DNA from: Flammula alnicola
Taxonomy: Eukaryota > Basidiomycota > Agaricomycetes > Agaricales > Strophariaceae
DNA length: 64,000 nt
Reading direction: 5' to 3'
NCBI GenBank assembly: GCA_015499995.1
Contig: JADNRV010000044.1
Location: 124,001 to 188,000 of the forward strand
In this document: one piece after another, positions 58,375 to 64,000 of the stretch
Numbering within the stretch: position 1 is the stretch's first letter
Layout of the letters: the number at the start of each line of letters is the position of its first letter
Notes under the pieces: generated by a model
The model's database searches: none
What the model was told of the DNA's origin: nothing
Seen by the model: the letters and a program-made list of their open reading frames with translations, nothing else
Made by a program: the position numbers and the translations under genes

Positions 58375-60971
58375 CGTGCAGTATTGAATCCAACTAGCGC
58401 GAAATGGATAATAAGTAGAGACTGTATTTTCAGGGAACGACAATGAACGAGAACTGGGCAGAACCCGGGCTTATTTCGCGAGGAAGAAAGGGCGAGGTTG
58501 GGTGGGAACTTGAAAGTTCGGGTGTTGGGTTACATAGGCATGGGAAATTCAAGTCACGTGACACTAATGACCGCGTCTGCGTGCGACGCGACTTAATGTT
58601 CGTCCATGCTGAGTGCTGAGCTGCTGGGGGTTTAGGTCGCACTCTCGAACTCAAAAACCAAGAAATATGAAAGGGTGGCAATGTCAGAACTTTATTTACC
58701 GTTTTTTTGAAATTAAATGGTCAGCTCTTGATTGAACTTGAAGTTGTTAAGTTGATCATGACTGGCAATACACTAGTCACTAGCAATCAGTACTAGCGGT
58801 ACAGTGTACTAGTTCCATTGTAACCGCCGGAGTTGGTGAACTCTTGAGTGGGACCAGAAGTTAATTGCTGATGACCGTGATGGCTGTCGGTTAACGTTTG
58901 AAGGCGATTATCTGGAGCATATGCATCATGAGTCAAGATGGAGTGGTCGCTTTGACTGATCCGGCGTTAGGTAGGATGGGCCGACTGCTATAGCATAGAT
59001 ATACCAGGCCGGCCAGGAGCAGTCGCAACATCTCGGACGCCTATGCAGCTACCTGAGCTAGCGCTGGTCCAGTCAATGTCACTTCTTGCACGAGATCACC
59101 GAGCTGGTTGACAAGGCTCGGTGTTGGGTCGAGACTCAACAGGTCTACTTTGGCTGTGAAAATAAATTTCAGGGCCCTCCACTTTTTCTCGTTTGGTTTT
59201 GGTTATAAAGGCCTGAAAGAATGGAGCACCTTGAAAATCTGGCATTGCTCACCAAAAAAAGTTAACGTTGGAACCGTGACGTTTCTCTGACGCTGCTTTC
59301 GCCCCTGACAACCAAGTTAAATTATCAAACCTGCGCCCAACGTCTTATCTCTGTTCCGCACATATATCCCTCAGCGCAGCACCTTTCCTCACACGCCCAG
59401 TGGACATCCTCTAAATACAATTATTTCATAACTTCAGGAGATAGCTATAATCCCTCTCTCTCTCTGGATGGCGACCGCCGGATCTACGTTTTTTGATCAG
59501 TAGTCGAGGCTCCATCAGCGGATGGAACGTACATCTGATTACAACTCGGTGTAACTGTATAAGTAGCAACGGAATGCATTGCCATTTGCCTTCGCGCGCA
59601 TTGTTATTGCTTGTAAAGGATGCCCATCCCTATGGGTTCAGTTTGATCGACGCTTTTGGAGAGTACTGAGCAGCGAAATAGTACTAGTGGTATTCGCAAG
59701 ACATTCAATCGAAAAAATGAATCCGTTGACTTTATGTTATCGCATTATTGGATAACGAATGTTTATTGATTTCAGGCGAGTCTCTTAGCAAGGTTGCTCC
59801 AGCTGAATGGGAGATCGACGTGAGAGTGGCGCATAGTCGTTTTGAGTTACAAATGCGGAAGGAAGCTCTTTCCAATAATCGATTCTAGGTTAACGCATAA
59901 ACGAGTTTCCTTGTACAGTAGTAGACGCATGACTGCGCATTCTGTGTCTGGATTTGATACCTCCTGAGTACAACCCCCCCTCCCGAAGTTCGAACAACAT
60001 CCCATCGGTCAATGTTATGGACATGCCGGATGAGTCGAGGCATATAGAGCGAACTTGAGAGGTGGGAAATTAATTATGCGCCAGGCTATCCGACAGGCTG
60101 CTCCGGGTACATAGAATAGAAAGGCAGACACGCTGTGAATCATTTCATAGCTACTTCCTTCCAGTGGCAGAGTTACTATCCGAGGAGCACTTTAGATGGA
60201 ACCGGCGGTGTTGTCATAGACCAAGTATACGGACTCTGAATCCTCATATACATAGCCCCAGTCGTATGTAAATCCAGGGTTATTTTTACAGAGTTGCTGA
60301 CCTGGTTGTCGATTTAGCGGGAAGATTGAGTACGCAGGAATAGGTGGGCCCCAAACGGTCCGAGAAAACTGCTTAATGACTATGATCTATCATTAGGGAG
60401 CACATGGGTTTTAGCCAAGATCTCACATTCCGCGACGCCGTACAGAATGGAGCAATACGGTTGAATGGTAAAATTTACCTGGTAAGAACGGGAGACGGGA
60501 TGCCAACAGTGACACAAACAGAGACACATAAAGCCCGAAAAAGGTCGAACTTCCATCCCGAGGAACTCAAAAACTACCTTGTCGGGCACTGAATTAAGAA
60601 GATTTTACTCCTTCATTGAAAAACATACTTCTCGCCCCTCGGATGATTACCCACGCCCTTAAACTGGCAGCGCAGGGGCATCGCATCGCACAAATATAGA
60701 ATCCCTTGAACACGCTGGTTGCTGGTGTGACTGCGTTGTGACTTGTCTGTAGCTATAATCCCTCAGGCCTCAGGCCTCAGCCGTTTCATTGTGATCTTTT
60801 CTTTGCGCGAAATTCGCCATTCCTCGATAAGTACGAGATCGGCTGTTGTCTAACGTGGCCGTTTGTCAAACACAGATTTCACGGAGCTTCAGGGCCTCGC
60901 TCCGCATATGGCGCAGACATGATATATAATGCTTTGCATTGGATTGCAATCCTCTACACCCTCTTGACACC
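58375..60971. other. Gene-free region of 2.6 kb
   Basis: No frame with a domain or splice support on either strand. Holds a CT dinucleotide run (about 59453-59466) and a short triple cctcaggcct-type repeat near 60762-60782. Repeated ctagt/actag motifs occur at 58770-58815. The last part should include the promoter of the potassium transporter gene. No transposon ends recognised. Confidence 0.5.
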
Positions 60972-63900
60972 ATGTCTTCCGACGGCGCTGCAGAGCTGGG
61001 ACTGAACTCCAAGCGCACGGCCGTGAAGGTGAGCGGGTTGGCACTGGCCACGCTCGCCTTTCAGACTCTTGGTGAGCATCTACTCCATCGAAGGTCCCAG
61101 AAATAGATTCTAACTTTGCACTTGAGGTATTATCTATTCCGACATCGGAACTTCGCCTCTATACGTGCTGAACGGCATCTGGCCTTCCAGTGGTAATGTC
61201 CCTTCTAAGGAGGATGTCATCGGAGGGATAAGCGCGATCGTTTGGTCGCTCACCCTCCTCCCCTTGTGCAAATACGTGCGCCATGAACAGAAATTCCCTA
61301 GTTTATCCTCCTAACACCAAATTTTCAGGTTTTAATTTCTTTGTATTTCGGCACCAAAGAAGGTTAAAATCCATCACCCTGAGCCATTGTTGCCCACTGA
61401 CCATCTTATTGTTTAGGGGAGGGCGGATCCTTTGCTCTGTATCAAGGTCTCTACCCTCGTAAAGAACTGGATTTCGATGCCGACCGTACCCTTACGGGAG
61501 ACAGTAACTTCGCCCAGGAGCCGCCGAAACCTCGCACTCTGAAGGAGAAAGCTCGCTGGCCATTATTGTTATGGGTATGTTGTTACGTTGCATACTCGTC
61601 CTGACGCTCACGATGCCCTCCAGTGCCTGTTTGGTACTTCGTGAGTTGAAATCGGCTGAAAGTCTGCCTTTCGACTTTCTAAATGACGATGCTTTAGGTT
61701 GACTATGGCAGACGGTATCCTCACACCCGCAGTCTCGGTAACTAGCGCTGTGGCTGGTATTGGTGTTGCAAAGCCATCTGTCAACAGCGACATTACTCCT
61801 ATCGCAATAGTACGTTCAACTATACCCAGGTAATATCATTGTGATCTGACGAAATGAATTTAGGTCTTCTTGCTTGCACTGTTTTTCGTGCAGCAATTCG
61901 GAACGTCAAGGCTTGCATTCACATTCGCCCCAAGTAATTCTTTTGAATCTCTCCACCGTTTTGATCGCTCATCTCATTCGTCAGTTTCTTTCATCTGGTT
62001 CCTTCTTCTCATGGGAACTGGTATCTACAACATCACCTTCTTCCCAGGAATCTTCCGCGCCTTTGATCCCTCTCGTGCCATACTTCGTGAGACTCCAAAC
62101 CACGATTTGAAAATGACGAGATTCTAATGCCATGTATAGTCTTTGTGCGTACGAAGGATTACAGCTTGCTCGCAGGTGTACTTCTTGCGGTGACCGGTTG
62201 TGAAGCCATGTTTGCCAAGTGGGTTGGTCTTCAAATATTAAGAATATTCACCAATACTAATTGTACCACAGCCTGGGCCAATTCAATGCCGCATCGATCC
62301 GAGTACGTGCAGATTGCTTCATGCTTTTTAAGGCGTACTTACTTATCAATCCAGATCGGATTCTGCTCATTTGTATACCCGGGTCTTATCCTAGCATATC
62401 TCGGTCAAGGCGCTCGCTTGATCCACGATGGTGCCAATATCCTCCCTAACGTGTTTTACACATCCATTCCCGGACCAGTTAACGGGCCTCTTTACTGGTA
62501 ATTGACTCTGATTGCCATTTTTTTTTTTTCCTCTGAAAATATCATATCTAGGATCGTGTTTACGTTTGCAGTCCTGGCAACGGTAAAGTCGCCAACTATT
62601 TTATTTCAAACTTAATTCTAATGCTCCTGAAGCTCATTGCATCGCAAGCTATGATCACTGCCACCTTCAGTTTGCTCCAACAAGTCATCAACACGAAAGC
62701 GTTCCCTCCGCTTCGTATGCGTTACACTTCCGAGACTATCCAGGGACAAGTCTATATTCCTGCTGCCAACTGGCTCCTCATGATCGGCACCATCATTCTG
62801 GTCGCGGCCTTCAAGAACCTGGTGAACCTAACCAACGCTTATGGCTTTGCGGTCGCTACGGTCATGTTTTCTACTAGCGTACTTCTTGCCATCCAAATGC
62901 GCTATGTTAAGCACCTCCCAGTCGTCGTCGGCGTGTGCTATTTCCTTGTGTTCGGTTTCTTCGATGGTAGGCAGGCTCTTCCGACACCTGACCTACATCT
63001 GATTCATCCCTCTTTCAAGCTCTGTTCTGGGGTGCCGCGCTCGAAAAGGTTCCACGTGGAGCTTGGGTCCCACTGATGATCGGTTGTATCTTGGTCTTGA
63101 TAATGTTCCTGTGGGTTTGGGCCAAGGTATGACCTTCTCTACTAATCTTGAATGTTGATTACATTAACATCTACTGTACAGGCGCTGGAAGACAAGTTCG
63201 ATAGCAGGAATCGCATGAATCTCAAGCACTTCATTCGCCAGAAGACTTCCTCGTCGCACGTAGTGGATGAGGATGGAAGTTCGAGTGACCCAGCTGACCT
63301 GGCCTATTACATCATCAAGGACGCCGAACATGGCAGCGACAAGTACATCGACGAGAAGGCTTCTCATGACTTGACAGAAATTAACCGAATTCCTTCGTGT
63401 GCCGTTTTTCACAAGATTACATCCGGGCCCGGTGTTCCTCATACTTTCACTGGTAAGAAATTCTGGTTTCCATGAAAGTCTAGTTACTCACAGAAGTAAA
63501 TCTTAAAGGCTTCATTCGCCAATGGCCTTCTCTCCCTCGCGTAGTGGTAAGCGATTGCATAACTATTATTTCATGATGAATATGTTTATTGTACGTGTTA
63601 TTAGGTTTTCCTGTCCGTCTGTATCGTTCCAACGGCCAGAGTTCCGATGGAGGACAGATACGTTGTAACAAAAGTCCGAACAGTAGAAGGTATGCTATGC
63701 TTCCTTTTTCCTATACATTTGTATTCACCGATCGCTCCATAGGTTTCTATGGAGTGACATACTACATCGGTTTCCGAGACGATTTCGATGTCAAGGTTAG
63801 CCCTACAATAATCACCGGTTGTTTATTATTATTAACACCAAGCTTTCTCATGCCAGGTTAACGATTTGGTTGACAAAATTTGCGAACTCGAAGCGCAGCT

Positions 63901-64000
63901 GAACCCAGCTGGGTCACCTGCACTTATTCGCGAGATCAGGGCTGTATCGGCCACCACCACCCATATGTATGTCTAAAATGTTCATTTCCTGCAGATATTC
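60972..64000 (+). CDS. HAK1: High-affinity potassium transporter, HAK/KUP family (3' end beyond window)
   Basis: Plasma-membrane K+ uptake transporter, probably H+-coupled. Starts at ATG 60972 and continues past the window end; the 3' part is missing. Many short introns. The family hallmark GIIYSDIGTSPLYVLNGIW lies just after the first intron. Others: GTKEGEGGSFALYQGLYP, MADGILTPAVSVTSAVAGI, GTGIYNITFFPGIFRAFDP, GVLLAVTGCEAMFANLGQFN, YPGLILAYLGQGARLI and IASQAMITATFSLLQQ. At least ten membrane helices are seen. The cytosolic C-terminal part begins after WVWAKALEDKFD and is acidic (VDEDGSSSDPADL), followed by the conserved VPHTFTGFIRQWPSLPRVVV and YYIGFRDDFDVKVNDLV. Present only in some fungi, with a patchy distribution. 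Confidence 0.94.

Noticed and set aside
58375..60971. Transposon remnant in the 2.6-kb gap
   Set aside because: I found no terminal repeats, no transposase or reverse transcriptase motif and no tandem structure beyond simple short repeats.
1..64000. Secondary-metabolite or defence gene cluster
   Set aside because: The oxygenase, SDR and HNH genes are far apart and separated by housekeeping genes; there is no backbone synthase, transporter set or regulator that would make a cluster.

Overview
The window is nuclear DNA of a filamentous basidiomycete, most likely a mushroom-forming Agaricomycete. Evidence: very dense short spliceosomal introns (mostly 50-60 nt), compact divergent and convergent genes, and typical families (Kre6-type beta-glucan synthase, HAK potassium transporter, cupredoxin GPI protein, HNH_2 protein, alternative oxidase). 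I see no operons, CRISPR array, phage or bacterial features. I built 26 protein-coding gene models by hand, choosing splice sites that keep reading frame and family motifs together; for nearly all of them the exon phases close exactly.

Layout. 1-6.5 kb: no gene that I can support, but two diverged tandem-repeat tracts. 6.5-8.3 kb: alternative oxidase (+). 8.7-12.2 kb: Spo71-like PH-domain protein (+). 12.3-14.4 kb: divergent pair mitochondrial uS12 (-) and SUMO ligase Nse2 (+). 15-16.2 kb: proteasome ubiquitin receptor Rpn13 (-). 16.3-16.9 kb: a 648-bp interval bounded by 36-bp inverted repeats. 17-19 kb: short coiled-coil protein (+) and GTPase Arl8 (-). 19.3-22.4 kb: Pet127 (+). 22.7-24 kb: HNH protein (+). 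24.4-26.9 kb: universal stress protein (+). 27.6-30.9 kb: M3 oligopeptidase (-). 31.4-32.5 kb: SDR oxidoreductase (+). 33.8-36.2 kb: Kre6/Skn1 (+). 36.7-40.7 kb: Ulp2 SUMO protease (+). 41-43.6 kb: mitochondrial uL6 and Arc1-like tRNA-binding protein (both -). 43.9-48.2 kb: 2-oxoglutarate oxygenase, histone-fold protein, Hsp20 (all -). 48.8-51.8 kb: homeodomain-like protein and a small mitochondrial membrane protein (+). 53-53.9 kb: PPC decarboxylase (-). 54.5-55.5 kb: cupredoxin (+). 56-58.4 kb: two tandem MOB2 genes (-), one apparently frameshifted. 58.4-61 kb: gene-free. 61 kb to the end: HAK/KUP potassium transporter (+), cut by the window end.

The genes are mostly housekeeping. Mitochondrial functions are frequent (alternative oxidase, uS12m, Pet127, uL6m, a possible mitochondrial form of the oligopeptidase, a small membrane protein), and both a SUMO ligase and a SUMO protease are present. 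I did not find a new multi-gene system. The most unusual signals are in gene structure: microexons of 6 to 21 nt that encode active-site residues, and four introns that fit only as GC-AG introns.
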